DNA of 64,000 nt. Origin: Ovoidimarina sp039190895. Its GTDB lineage: Bacteria > Pseudomonadota > Alphaproteobacteria > Rhodobacterales > Rhodobacteraceae. Position 1 is the stretch's first letter. Each line of letters starts with the position of its first letter. The stretch is from positions 62,001-126,000 of the forward strand of contig JBCCXY010000001.1 in assembly GCA_039190895.1 (NCBI GenBank). Reading direction: 5' to 3'. A model generated the notes under the pieces. It worked only from the letters and a program-made list of their open reading frames with translations, was not told the origin of the DNA and made no database searches. Below, in pieces: positions 44,433 to 51,228 of the stretch. The translations under genes were made by a program, and so were the position numbers.

Positions 44433-45251
44433 TTGACCGACGCCCCTGCCACCAAGGCCCCCACGCTGCCAGACGCCCAGACGGTGACCGACGTCAAGCA
44501 CTACACCGACCGCCTGTTTTCCTTCCGGACGACGCGGCCGCAATCGCTCCGCTTCCGGTCGGGGGAGTTCGTGATGATCGGCCTCATGGGCGATCCCGAT
44601 CCGAATACCGGCAAGCAAAAGCCGCTGCTGCGCGCCTACTCCATCGCGTCGCCGTCCTGGGATGAAGAGTTGGAGTTCTACTCGATCAAGGTTCAGGACG
44701 GACCGCTGACGTCAAAGCTGCAGCACATCAAGCCGGGCGACCAGATCATCCTGCGGCCCAAGCCGGTGGGCACCCTCGTCCATGACGCCCTGCTTCCGGG
44801 CAAACGCCTGTGGCTGTTCGCAACGGGGACGGGCTTCGCGCCCTTCGCATCCCTCTTGCGCGACCCCGAAACATATGAGCGCTTCGACCGCGTCATCGTC
44901 ACCCACACCTGCCGCGATGTGGCAGAGCTGACATACTCCAAGACGCTGATCGACAGCCTCCCCGACGACCCGCTGATCGGGGAACTGGTGGCCGACAAGC
45001 TCACCTACTACCCGACGACCACGCGGGAAGAGAGCCCCAAGATGGGCCGCATCACGACGCTTCTGCAGGACGGTACGCTGCTAAAGGATGTGGGCGCTGA
45101 CAGCATCTCACCCGAGACCGACCGCGCCATGGTCTGTGGCTCCATCGGCCTGAACCTTGATCTGAAGGCGATCCTAGAAGGCTTCGGGCTCGAAGAGGGC
45201 GCCAACAGCGACCCCAAGCACTACGTGGTCGAAAAAGCCTTCGTCGGCTGA
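44433..45251 (+). CDS. fpr: Ferredoxin--NADP+ reductase
   Basis: A 272-residue FAD flavoprotein. RAYSIASPS binds FAD, GTGFAPFASLLRDP and MVCGSIGLN bind NADP(H), and the C-terminal ...VVEKAFVG matches bacterial subclass I/II Fpr enzymes. It exchanges electrons between NADPH and ferredoxin/flavodoxin, for example in oxidative-stress defence and Fe-S maintenance. No ATG is available at the conserved N-terminus; TTG at 44433 with AGGA 8 nt upstream gives the expected length, so a TTG start is proposed. Confidence 0.9.
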   Translation: MTDAPATKAPTLPDAQTVTDVKHYTDRLFSFRTTRPQSLRFRSGEFVMIGLMGDPDPNTGKQKPLLRAYSIASPSWDEELEFYSIKVQDGPLTSKLQHIKPGDQIILRPKPVGTLVHDALLPGKRLWLFATGTGFAPFASLLRDPETYERFDRVIVTHTCRDVAELTYSKTLIDSLPDDPLIGELVADKLTYYPTTTREESPKMGRITTLLQDGTLLKDVGADSISPETDRAMVCGSIGLNLDLKAILEGFGLEEGANSDPKHYVVEKAFVG

Positions 45252-45325
45252 AACCGGCGCGCTAAGCGAGGCGGGCCCGCCAGGGCGCGAGGAGCGACCC
45301 CGGCAGAAGGACGTCGCCCGGGGAC

Positions 45326-45348
45326 GGTGGGCAGACTGCCCACCCTAC
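45326..45348 (-). repeat. GTAG-footed REP-like palindrome, copy 2
   Basis: Minus orientation: GTAG foot then GGTGGGCA-GTC-TGCCCACC. It faces copy 3 across 30 bp, forming an inverted pair (REPIN-like) in the convergent gap after fpr. Confidence 0.85.
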
Positions 45349-45378
45349 CGAATAGCAGCACCGTCAGTGGCAACAGGC

Positions 45379-45401
45379 GTAGGGTGGGCAATCTGCCCAC
45401 C
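45379..45401 (+). repeat. GTAG-footed REP-like palindrome, copy 3
   Basis: Plus orientation: GTAG foot then GGTGGGCA-ATC-TGCCCACC. It ends 6 bp before the stop of the minus-strand repeat-protein gene. With copy 2 it can form a long hairpin. Confidence 0.85.
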
Positions 45402-45407
45402 ACTCGC

Positions 45408-46235
45408 TTAAAGCCCAAGCGCCTCCCGCACCTGCCCGAGAACTTCCTCCAGAAGTTGCGGGTTGTTCTGCGCGCCCTCAAGCGCCGCCGTTAGCGTCGC
45501 TTTCTGCGCCTCGCCAAGATCCGACGCCGCAATCGCTTCGGACACCTGATCAAGGTTGAACCCCTCGGGCGTCAGCAACTCTGCCAGCGACTCCCCGGCA
45601 CCGGATGCCGCGTCCGCCGCAGCGTCTGCGCCAGCCCCGGCAGCATCGCTCGCCGTGTCCGTCGCCGACTCAACGGCACCTTCGACCGCCTCGGCACCGG
45701 CGTCGGCGGCCTCACCTGCAGCATCCGCGCCCGCCTCAACTGCGTCGCCTGCGGCATCCGTCACCGACTCAACAGCGCCTTCCGCTGCCTCGGTGCCAGC
45801 CTCAACGGCGTCGCCCGCCGCGTCAGCGGCCTCACCTGCGGCATCCGTCACGGCCTCCACAGCGCCCTCGGCTGCATCAGCCCCGGCCTCGACCGCATCG
45901 CCCGCCGCCTCTGCTGCGCCTTCCGCCGCGTCCGAAACCGCATCCACTGCATCTTCCGCCGCCTCAGTCACGGCATCGGCGGCGTCATCCACCGCATCGG
46001 TCAACGCGTCCACAGCGTCCCCGGCCGCATCCGCCGCCTCGCCCGAGGCATCTTCGGCGGCCTCAACAGCGCCTTCCGCTGCGCCCTCAACGGCCTCTGC
46101 GGCACCGGTTGCAGCATCCGTCGCCGTCTCTGTCGCATCATCCGCAACATCGGCCACCTGCTCTTGTCCGAAGTAGACCCACCCCAGAACGGCCAGGACC
46201 ACCACAGCCACGATAGCAATCACACCCTTGCTCAT
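45408..46235 (-). CDS. Membrane-anchored Ala/Asp/Glu-rich repeat protein
   Basis: A 275-residue protein of extreme composition. After a short Lys start comes one membrane helix (IAIVAVVVLAVLGWVYFG), then about 190 residues almost entirely of Ala, Asp, Glu, Val, Gly and Thr in imperfect repeats of about 11 and 30 residues (units such as AAGDAVEAGADAAEGAVEAV), predicted amphipathic helix or coiled coil like LEA proteins. The final ~60 residues form a different, non-repetitive segment (LLTPEGFNLDQVSEAIAASDLGEAQ...). GGGAGAGG precedes the ATG. Probably periplasm-facing; function unknown, possibly envelope spacer or stress protection. Confidence 0.75.
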   Translation of the reverse strand: MSKGVIAIVAVVVLAVLGWVYFGQEQVADVADDATETATDAATGAAEAVEGAAEGAVEAAEDASGEAADAAGDAVDALTDAVDDAADAVTEAAEDAVDAVSDAAEGAAEAAGDAVEAGADAAEGAVEAVTDAAGEAADAAGDAVEAGTEAAEGAVESVTDAAGDAVEAGADAAGEAADAGAEAVEGAVESATDTASDAAGAGADAAADAASGAGESLAELLTPEGFNLDQVSEAIAASDLGEAQKATLTAALEGAQNNPQLLEEVLGQVREALGL

Positions 46236-46327
46236 GGACCTCTCCCAATTTTGATTCCCTTAACGGGTCGTTCACCTATCTGGCACAACACCTGCGCGCA
46301 CGCGGAAGTTCCGTTTCCCGGCATCAC

Positions 46328-46343
46328 CGGCCAAACTTGGCCG
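46328..46343 (+). promoter_or_regulatory. Palindrome in the infC leader
   Basis: CGGCCAAACTTGGCCG, a perfect 7-bp inverted repeat. Its GGCCG half can alternatively pair with CGGCC of the terminator-like hairpin 38 nt downstream, giving the exclusive structures expected of an attenuator. Confidence 0.45.
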
Positions 46344-46367
46344 CTTTCCGGCGGACTTCCCGCTTGA

Positions 46368-46392
46368 AAGGCCGCCAGACCGGCCTTATTTT
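46368..46392 (+). terminator. Terminator-like hairpin in the infC leader
   Basis: AAGGCCG-CCAGAC-CGGCCTT followed by ATTTTG, ending 22 nt before the infC ribosome site. No plus-strand gene lies immediately upstream (the upstream gene is divergent), so this hairpin is within the infC leader and may attenuate it. Confidence 0.55.
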
Positions 46393-46430
46393 GCCGACCC
46401 ATTGGAATTTTGGAGAAAAGGACGACCCCA

Positions 46431-46973
46431 ATCGCTCGTAGACCCCACAACGCCCCGCCTCAGCGGGATACCGGCCCCCGCGTCAATGATCGCATCCGGG
46501 CCCCAGAAATCCGCCTTATCGGCGCCGAAGGCGAAAATGTCGGTGTCGTGAAACCAGAACGCGGGATGCAGCTGGCTGAAGAAGCCGGGCTGGACCTCGT
46601 CGAGATTTCCCCCAACGCCACGCCGCCCGTCTGCAAAATCATGGACTTCGGCAAGTTCAAATACGAACAGCAGAAACGCGAAAGCGAGGCGCGGAAGAAG
46701 CAGAAGATCATCGAAGTCAAAGAGGTAAAGTTCCGCCCGAACACGGACACCCACGACTACGACGTGAAAATGCGCAACGTCACGCGGTTCCTTGAGAACG
46801 GCGACAAGGTCAAGGTCACCCTCCGCTTCCGCGGCCGCGAAATGGCCCACCAGGAACTCGGGCGTGACCTGCTAAAACGCGTCGCCACCGACATCGAAGA
46901 AATCGGCAAGGTCGAGAACATGCCGAAGATGGAAGGCCGCCAAATGGTCATGATGATCGGCCCCGCCAAGTAA
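46431..46973 (+). CDS. infC: Translation initiation factor IF-3, apparent AUC start
   Basis: A 180-residue IF-3. N-domain RVNDRIRAPEIRLIGAEGENVGVV, the linker KFKYEQQKRESEARKKQK, and C-domain KVKVTLRFRGREMAHQELGRDLL...MVMMIGPAK are complete. There is no ATG/GTG near the conserved start; the alphaproteobacterial N-terminus (I/M)ARRPHNAPPQRD begins at ATC 46431, which has GAAAAGG 9 nt upstream. A TTG at 46410 would overlap that ribosome site. IF-3 genes classically use AUU, and IF-3 discriminates against such codons, giving autoregulation; AUC here would serve the same purpose. rpmI and rplT do not follow. Confidence 0.93.
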   Translation: MARRPHNAPPQRDTGPRVNDRIRAPEIRLIGAEGENVGVVKPERGMQLAEEAGLDLVEISPNATPPVCKIMDFGKFKYEQQKRESEARKKQKIIEVKEVKFRPNTDTHDYDVKMRNVTRFLENGDKVKVTLRFRGREMAHQELGRDLLKRVATDIEEIGKVENMPKMEGRQMVMMIGPAK

Positions 46974-46997
46974 GAACCAGCGATCCCTCGCACTGCA

Positions 46998-47026
46998 AAC
47001 GCCCGGCACCACGTCGGGCGTTTTTC
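46998..47026 (+). terminator. Rho-independent terminator of infC
   Basis: Stem AACGCCCG / CGGGCGTT around loop GCACCACGT, then TTTTTC, 24 nt after the infC stop. Confidence 0.9.
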
Positions 47027-47043
47027 GTTGCGCACCGCGCGGC

Positions 47044-47104
47044 TTCATTCATCCAAGAGGTTGAATGAAGGGCAAACACACCTTAATTCACCTACATGGT
47101 TGAA
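47044..47104 (+). promoter_or_regulatory. Candidate leaderless promoter and ArsR operators
   Basis: Two TTCA-N10-TGAA sites: the first extended to 8 bp each side (TTCATTCA 47044-47051, TGAATGAA 47062-47069), the second spanning the start codon (47087-47090, 47101-47104). TTGAAT (47061-47066) and TTAATT (47083-47088) with 16-bp spacing form a -35/-10 pair that would start transcription at or beside the ATG at 47096. Confidence 0.6.
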
Positions 47105-47434
47105 CGAGAATCAGACCCCCTCTCCACTCTCCTGAAAGCCACGAGCGACCCCACCCGGCGCGCCCTCCTCACCATCCTGGTGCAAGACGGCCCCCTGCGC
47201 GTGACCGACCTCGCCGGCCGCTTCGACATGAGCCTCAACGCCGTGTCCAAGCACATCAAGGTGCTAGAGAACGCCGGTCTTGTCAGCCGCCAAACCAAAT
47301 GGCGGGAACACCTGATCACAGCCGATATGGCGCCGCTCCAATCCATCGACGACTGGTTCGCCCAGCTCCGCTCAACCTGGGAGCTTCGCCTCACCCGCCT
47401 CGGCCAAATCCTGGAGGAAACCGATGACAACTGA
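47096..47434 (+). CDS. ArsR/SmtB-family transcriptional repressor
   Basis: A 112-residue winged-helix repressor: LKATSDPTRRALLTILVQDGPLRVTDLAGRFDMSLNAVSKHIKVLENAGLVSRQTKWREHLITAD. It lacks the metal-ligand cysteines of SmtB/ArsR, as is usual for the subgroup paired with SRPBCC (AHSA1) proteins, so it is probably not a metal sensor. No ribosome site precedes the ATG; the upstream promoter predicts a leaderless transcript. The stop overlaps the SRPBCC gene by 11 nt. Confidence 0.9.
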   Translation: MVERESDPLSTLLKATSDPTRRALLTILVQDGPLRVTDLAGRFDMSLNAVSKHIKVLENAGLVSRQTKWREHLITADMAPLQSIDDWFAQLRSTWELRLTRLGQILEETDDN

Positions 47435-47849
47435 CCTGTCCCTGAAAGTCACCCACCACATCCCCGCCTCGCCCGAACGCGTGTTCGACGCCTGGCTTAC
47501 GCCCGAGACGCTCCGCAAATTCATCACGCCCGACTTCACCCTCGAACAAGCCGACGTCACCCTCGACCCGCGCGAAGGGGGCCGCTTCGACATCATCATG
47601 AAGGGCACCGAACGCCCGCTACCCCACTGGGGCATCTACAAAACCATCGACCGCCCGCGCACCCTCGTCTTCACCTGGGTCTCCGAATGGTCCCTCGAAG
47701 ACAGCACCGTCACACTCACCTTCACCCCCTCGGGCACGGGCACCGACGTCACCCTCGTCCACGACCGCTTCATGAACGACGAGATGCGCGACAACCACGA
47801 ACGCGGCTGGGCCAGCATCCTGCGCGCCCTCTCCACCGCCGAAATCTGA
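47424..47849 (+). CDS. SRPBCC / AHSA1-domain protein
   Basis: A 141-residue single-domain START/Bet-v1-like protein (VTHHIPASPERVFDAWLTPETLRKFITPDFT...; HERGWASILRALSTAE at the end), a fold with a hydrophobic pocket. GGAGGAAACCG is a strong ribosome site inside the end of the ArsR gene. In such two-gene units the ArsR protein usually controls the pair; the ligand is unknown. Confidence 0.88.
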   Translation: MTTDLSLKVTHHIPASPERVFDAWLTPETLRKFITPDFTLEQADVTLDPREGGRFDIIMKGTERPLPHWGIYKTIDRPRTLVFTWVSEWSLEDSTVTLTFTPSGTGTDVTLVHDRFMNDEMRDNHERGWASILRALSTAEI

Positions 47850-47985
47850 CCGCGAACACTCCGACCGTTCCCTCAACATTGGTGCGCAGCCGGAAACACC
47901 CCAAACACCCGACAATCCCACGATTGCAATTCGACCCCCCCGGTATGTATCGTCGTCAGAGTGCGTTCCGGGGGCGAGTAACGAG

Positions 47986-48981
47986 ATGTCAGAGCTTGTA
48001 ACTTTGTCGGAGCAGCTCACCGACGAAGAGTGGCTGGCTGAACTCGCCGCCATCGGGGCCGACCGCGGCTATTTCGAACAGATCGGCAACACGCACACCG
48101 CGCTGTTCCTGGACGAAACCCTAGACACGCTGATGGTCAGCTTTGACACCGTGACCTCGGCCCGCACCGGCAGCGCCTCGGGCATATCTCACGGCATGCT
48201 CCAGGCCGAGATCTTCGGCTGGTCGCACCTGTCCCTCATCGCCAAAACGCCAACATGGTTCCGCGATGACGAGGTCGTCGACTACTTCGACCGCCTCGTC
48301 GACGAAGCGTTCTTCGAGGACTTCGACCGCGTGATCTTCTACGGCGCGGGTATGTGCGCCTATGCCGCCGCCGCATTCTCGGTCGCCGCACCCGGCGCCA
48401 CGGTCGTCCTTGCCGCCCCGCAGGCGACGCTCGACCCCGCCATCGCCCCCTGGGACGACCGCTTCCTCAGCCAGCGCCGCCGCGACTTCACTTCCCGCTA
48501 CGGTTACGCCCCCGACATGGTTGGCGGGGCCGAGGCGGTCTACATCTTCTACGATCCAATGGAAGAGCTTGACGCCATGCACGCCGCCCTCTTCCGTGGC
48601 CCGCAAGTGCACCACCTGCGCATGCGCCACTTCGGCGCCCGCATCGGGGACGAGCTGCAGGCGATGAACGTGCTGGGCCGCGTGTTCAAGGCCGCGTCTG
48701 AAAGCAACCTGACGGCGGCCTTCTGCCAACGCCTGCTCCGGCGCCGCCGCCGTCACCTGCCGTACCTGAAAAACCTGCTGTCGCGCCTGCATGTGGAAGA
48801 ACGCCACTACCTGACGATCCTGCTCTGCCGCTCGGTCCTGCAGGTCAAAGACGTCCAGCGCTTCCGCCACCACCTGCGCCTGGCCGAAGGCCACCTCGAA
48901 AAAGCCGGTCGCCCCCTGCCTGTGTCCCACCGCCGCAAACGCGGCGCCGAGTCGCTCCCCCGCCTCAGCGAGGCAGAATAG
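47986..48981 (+). CDS. Hypothetical protein, alpha/beta-hydrolase-like segment
   Basis: A 331-residue cytoplasmic protein without clear family assignment. Residues about 115-150 (FDRVIFYGAGMCAYAAAAFSVAAPGATVVLAAPQATLDP) resemble a strand-elbow-helix unit of an alpha/beta fold with G-A-G-M-C in place of a G-x-S-x-G elbow. The C-terminal 100 residues are Arg/His/Leu-rich helices (RRRRRHLPYLKNLLSRLHVEERHYLT). Relatives in related bacteria are, as far as I recall, sometimes labelled PAPS reductase, but no such motif is visible. Ribosome site weak; ATG chosen by frame start. Confidence 0.6.
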   Translation: MSELVTLSEQLTDEEWLAELAAIGADRGYFEQIGNTHTALFLDETLDTLMVSFDTVTSARTGSASGISHGMLQAEIFGWSHLSLIAKTPTWFRDDEVVDYFDRLVDEAFFEDFDRVIFYGAGMCAYAAAAFSVAAPGATVVLAAPQATLDPAIAPWDDRFLSQRRRDFTSRYGYAPDMVGGAEAVYIFYDPMEELDAMHAALFRGPQVHHLRMRHFGARIGDELQAMNVLGRVFKAASESNLTAAFCQRLLRRRRRHLPYLKNLLSRLHVEERHYLTILLCRSVLQVKDVQRFRHHLRLAEGHLEKAGRPLPVSHRRKRGAESLPRLSEAE

Positions 48982-49024
48982 CCCGTTCATCTTGGAGGAA
49001 AATACTCGCCCCGCAGGGCCGCTC

Positions 49025-50302
49025 TCAAACCTGCCGCAACGCCACCGCAGGCCGCGAAAGCGACAACGCCCCCGGCACGACCGACAGGACCGAGGCAATC
49101 CCGAGGAACCCCGCGGCCAGATGCACCTCCCGCCAGCCCAGCCGCGCCTCGATCAAGATGTTCGTCTGCTCCGCCACGATGCCCGACAGCACCCCGGCCA
49201 CGGCAAACCCAACCAGCACTCCCAGCACCGTGCCCAGCGCCAACAGCACCACGCTGTATGACCAGACCACGGCCAGGACGAACCGCGTCGACGCCCCCAG
49301 CACCCGCAACAACGCCAACTGCCGCGCGTAAAGCCGTGTCAGAATGAACAGCCCCGTCAGCACCCCAAGCGCCACCAGCACCTGCGTCACCGTTGCCATC
49401 AGTGACATCGCATTCCGCACATCCCCCATCACGCCATACAGCCGCGACAGCACCGCGCCCGGGAAAAACGCCATCGTGTCAGCGCGCTGACTGAACTGGG
49501 TCTGCAACATATACGTGCCGCCCAGCCCGTCGCCTCGCACCACAATCGCGGGCGTCCCCGGGAAATACGCCGCATCGAAGGGTGGCCCGATCTGTCCCGC
49601 ATTCTCGGGCGCATGCCCGTCGGCAAGCCCGTGGACAAGCCACACCCCCTCCACCGGTGTCAGAATGGCATGATCCCACGGGGACCCCGTCACCGGCAGG
49701 CGCCCGACGACCGTGATCTCATCGTCGTGCAACCCGGCCTCCGCCTGGTCGCCAACACCGTGCAGGGGGACGAACACCTCCCCGATCTCAACCGGCACCC
49801 CGGCCCCCGCCACCGCCTCGAACGGATCGTCAAACACCCGCCCCTCCAGCACGCCATCGCCAAGGTGCTCTACAAAATCCGCCGTCGTCCCGACAACCGG
49901 CGCCCCGGCATAGCTGTCCCCAAACGCCAATGGCGCGGCGAAAACCGTGCGGGGATGCGAGGCAACCGCTTCGTACACCTCGCCATCCACCAACTGCACC
50001 GCACTGGGGCGCAGATAGACGGCGGCCAGCATCAGCGTAAGTTCACTACCGGGCGCGCCAACAATCAGATCGAACTTGCTCGCCGACTCCGCCGTGCCCA
50101 CCCGCAAGGCCCGCTCCTGCGCCACGAGGCCCACGCCCGTGCCCACCGACACCGCGATCAACAGCACGAACACCGCGTTGATCCAGCGATAGCGCTGCAA
50201 AAGCGCCCGTACGAGCGGCCCCGTCGCGTATCCGCGCAGCAAAAGCACCGCCATTACGACAAGCGGCGCCAACAGCACGGCCAAAAGGGCCACATCGCTC
50301 AC
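49025..50302 (-). CDS. ABC exporter permease, FtsX/MacB-type
   Basis: A 425-residue protein with one N-terminal helix cluster, a periplasmic domain of about 190 residues (about 80-280) and three C-terminal helices (SLMATVTQVLVALGVLTGLFILTRLY; LAVVWSYSVVLLALGTVLGVLVGFAVAGVL; HLAAGFLGIASVLSVVPGALS), the four-helix FtsX plan. These form mechanotransmission complexes with LolD-like ATPases, exporting or extracting lipoproteins, peptides or lipids. Start is the GTG overlapping the ATPase stop (GTGA). Substrate unknown. Confidence 0.87.
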   Translation of the reverse strand: MSDVALLAVLLAPLVVMAVLLLRGYATGPLVRALLQRYRWINAVFVLLIAVSVGTGVGLVAQERALRVGTAESASKFDLIVGAPGSELTLMLAAVYLRPSAVQLVDGEVYEAVASHPRTVFAAPLAFGDSYAGAPVVGTTADFVEHLGDGVLEGRVFDDPFEAVAGAGVPVEIGEVFVPLHGVGDQAEAGLHDDEITVVGRLPVTGSPWDHAILTPVEGVWLVHGLADGHAPENAGQIGPPFDAAYFPGTPAIVVRGDGLGGTYMLQTQFSQRADTMAFFPGAVLSRLYGVMGDVRNAMSLMATVTQVLVALGVLTGLFILTRLYARQLALLRVLGASTRFVLAVVWSYSVVLLALGTVLGVLVGFAVAGVLSGIVAEQTNILIEARLGWREVHLAAGFLGIASVLSVVPGALSLSRPAVALRQV

Positions 50303-50961
50303 ACCGACACCTGCCCGTGCTCCAGCGTCAGCACTTCGTCCATCCGCTCCAGAACCTGAGGGTCATGGCTGGCCACAACAACAGTCGTCCCCGCCTCCCG
50401 CGCCCGCGTCAGCAAAGCGTCGGTCAAGGCCTCTCCCGCCTCGCGATGCAGGCTAGCGGTGGGCTCATCAGCAAGAACAATCGCCGGATCATGCGCCAAA
50501 GCCCGAGCGACGGCGACCCGCTGTCGCTCCCCACCCGAAAACGTGGCGACAGTGCGGGCCTCCGCCGCTACATCCAGCCGAGTCAAAAGCCCCGCCGCCG
50601 CCTCCGCCAACCCGGCCCGCTCCGCCTTTGGTGAAAAGAGCCCCCGGATCGCCGCATTCCCCCCAGCGCTCAGCTCATCGAACAGCAGGAAATCCTGAAA
50701 GATCATGCCCATCCGCGTCCGCCGAAACTCCGCCCGAGCCGCGTCCGACAGCGAGAGCACATCCGTCTCCCCCCACCGAACCCGGCCCTCGGCTCCGTCG
50801 GCGAGCCCCATCAAGGCAAACAAAAACGTCGACTTCCCCGCCCCCGATGCCCCGCGAACTCCCAGAGCCCGACCCGCAGGCACGGACAACGAAGGCACAG
50901 CCAAAAGCACCCGCCCCGACCGCGCCCGAACCTGCAGATCCTCAACCTCAAGGCCCACCAT
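50299..50961 (-). CDS. ABC exporter ATP-binding protein (LolD/MacB-like)
   Basis: A 220-residue ATPase: Walker A RGASGAGKSTFLFAL, Q-loop MIFQDFLLFDEL, signature TFSGGERQRVAVARAL, Walker B IVLADEPTASLHREAG, switch VVASHDPQV. It is the partner of the FtsX-type permease encoded downstream, overlapping by 4 nt. Its upstream region carries three REP-like palindromes. Confidence 0.92.
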   Translation of the reverse strand: MVGLEVEDLQVRARSGRVLLAVPSLSVPAGRALGVRGASGAGKSTFLFALMGLADGAEGRVRWGETDVLSLSDAARAEFRRTRMGMIFQDFLLFDELSAGGNAAIRGLFSPKAERAGLAEAAAGLLTRLDVAAEARTVATFSGGERQRVAVARALAHDPAIVLADEPTASLHREAGEALTDALLTRAREAGTTVVVASHDPQVLERMDEVLTLEHGQVSV

Positions 50962-50997
50962 CCCGCAGCCCTACCACGCCCGACATATCCCGCAAAA

Positions 50998-51020
50998 GTA
51001 GGGTGCGCTTCCAGCGCACC
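50998..51020 (+). repeat. GTAG-footed REP-like palindrome, copy 4 (variant stem)
   Basis: GTAG foot then GGTGCGCT-TCC-AGCGCACC. Compared with copies 1-3 several stem bases are changed on both sides so that all 8 pairs are kept. Confidence 0.75.
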
Positions 51021-51040
51021 ATTCCGCCGCCAAACGGAAA

Positions 51041-51062
51041 GTAGGGCGGGGTTCACCCCGCC
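51041..51062 (+). repeat. GTAG-footed REP-like palindrome, copy 5 (variant stem)
   Basis: GTAG foot then GGCGGGG-TTCA-CCCCGCC. A third stem sequence with pairing preserved, 20 bp after copy 4, same orientation. Confidence 0.7.
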
Positions 51063-51121
51063 AAACGCACCAGCGAGGCGAGCACGAAAGAGCTCTACGA
51101 GCGCCCGTTCCGGACTCGAGT

Positions 51122-51144
51122 GTAGGGTGGGCAATCTGCCCACC
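51122..51144 (+). repeat. GTAG-footed REP-like palindrome, copy 6
   Basis: Identical to copy 3 over 23 bp, in the same orientation as copies 4 and 5. It lies beyond the terminator of the citrate synthase gene. Confidence 0.85.
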
Positions 51145-51197
51145 ATTCTGGGTCCCACAAAACCCTTACCTAAAATTCCAAAACAATTTCAGACACA

Positions 51198-51221
51198 TAA
51201 AAACGGTCCCCATGGGGACCG
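51198..51221 (-). terminator. Rho-independent terminator of the citrate synthase gene
   Basis: Minus strand: CGGTCCC-CATG-GGGACCG followed by TTTTT, 8 nt after the stop codon. Confidence 0.92.
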
Positions 51222-51228
51222 CCAAAAA

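Noticed and set aside
45556..46176. Plus-strand Ala/Ser/Pro-rich open frames
   Set aside because: Antisense reading of the Ala/Asp/Glu repeat gene; repetition of the template makes all frames look open and repetitive.
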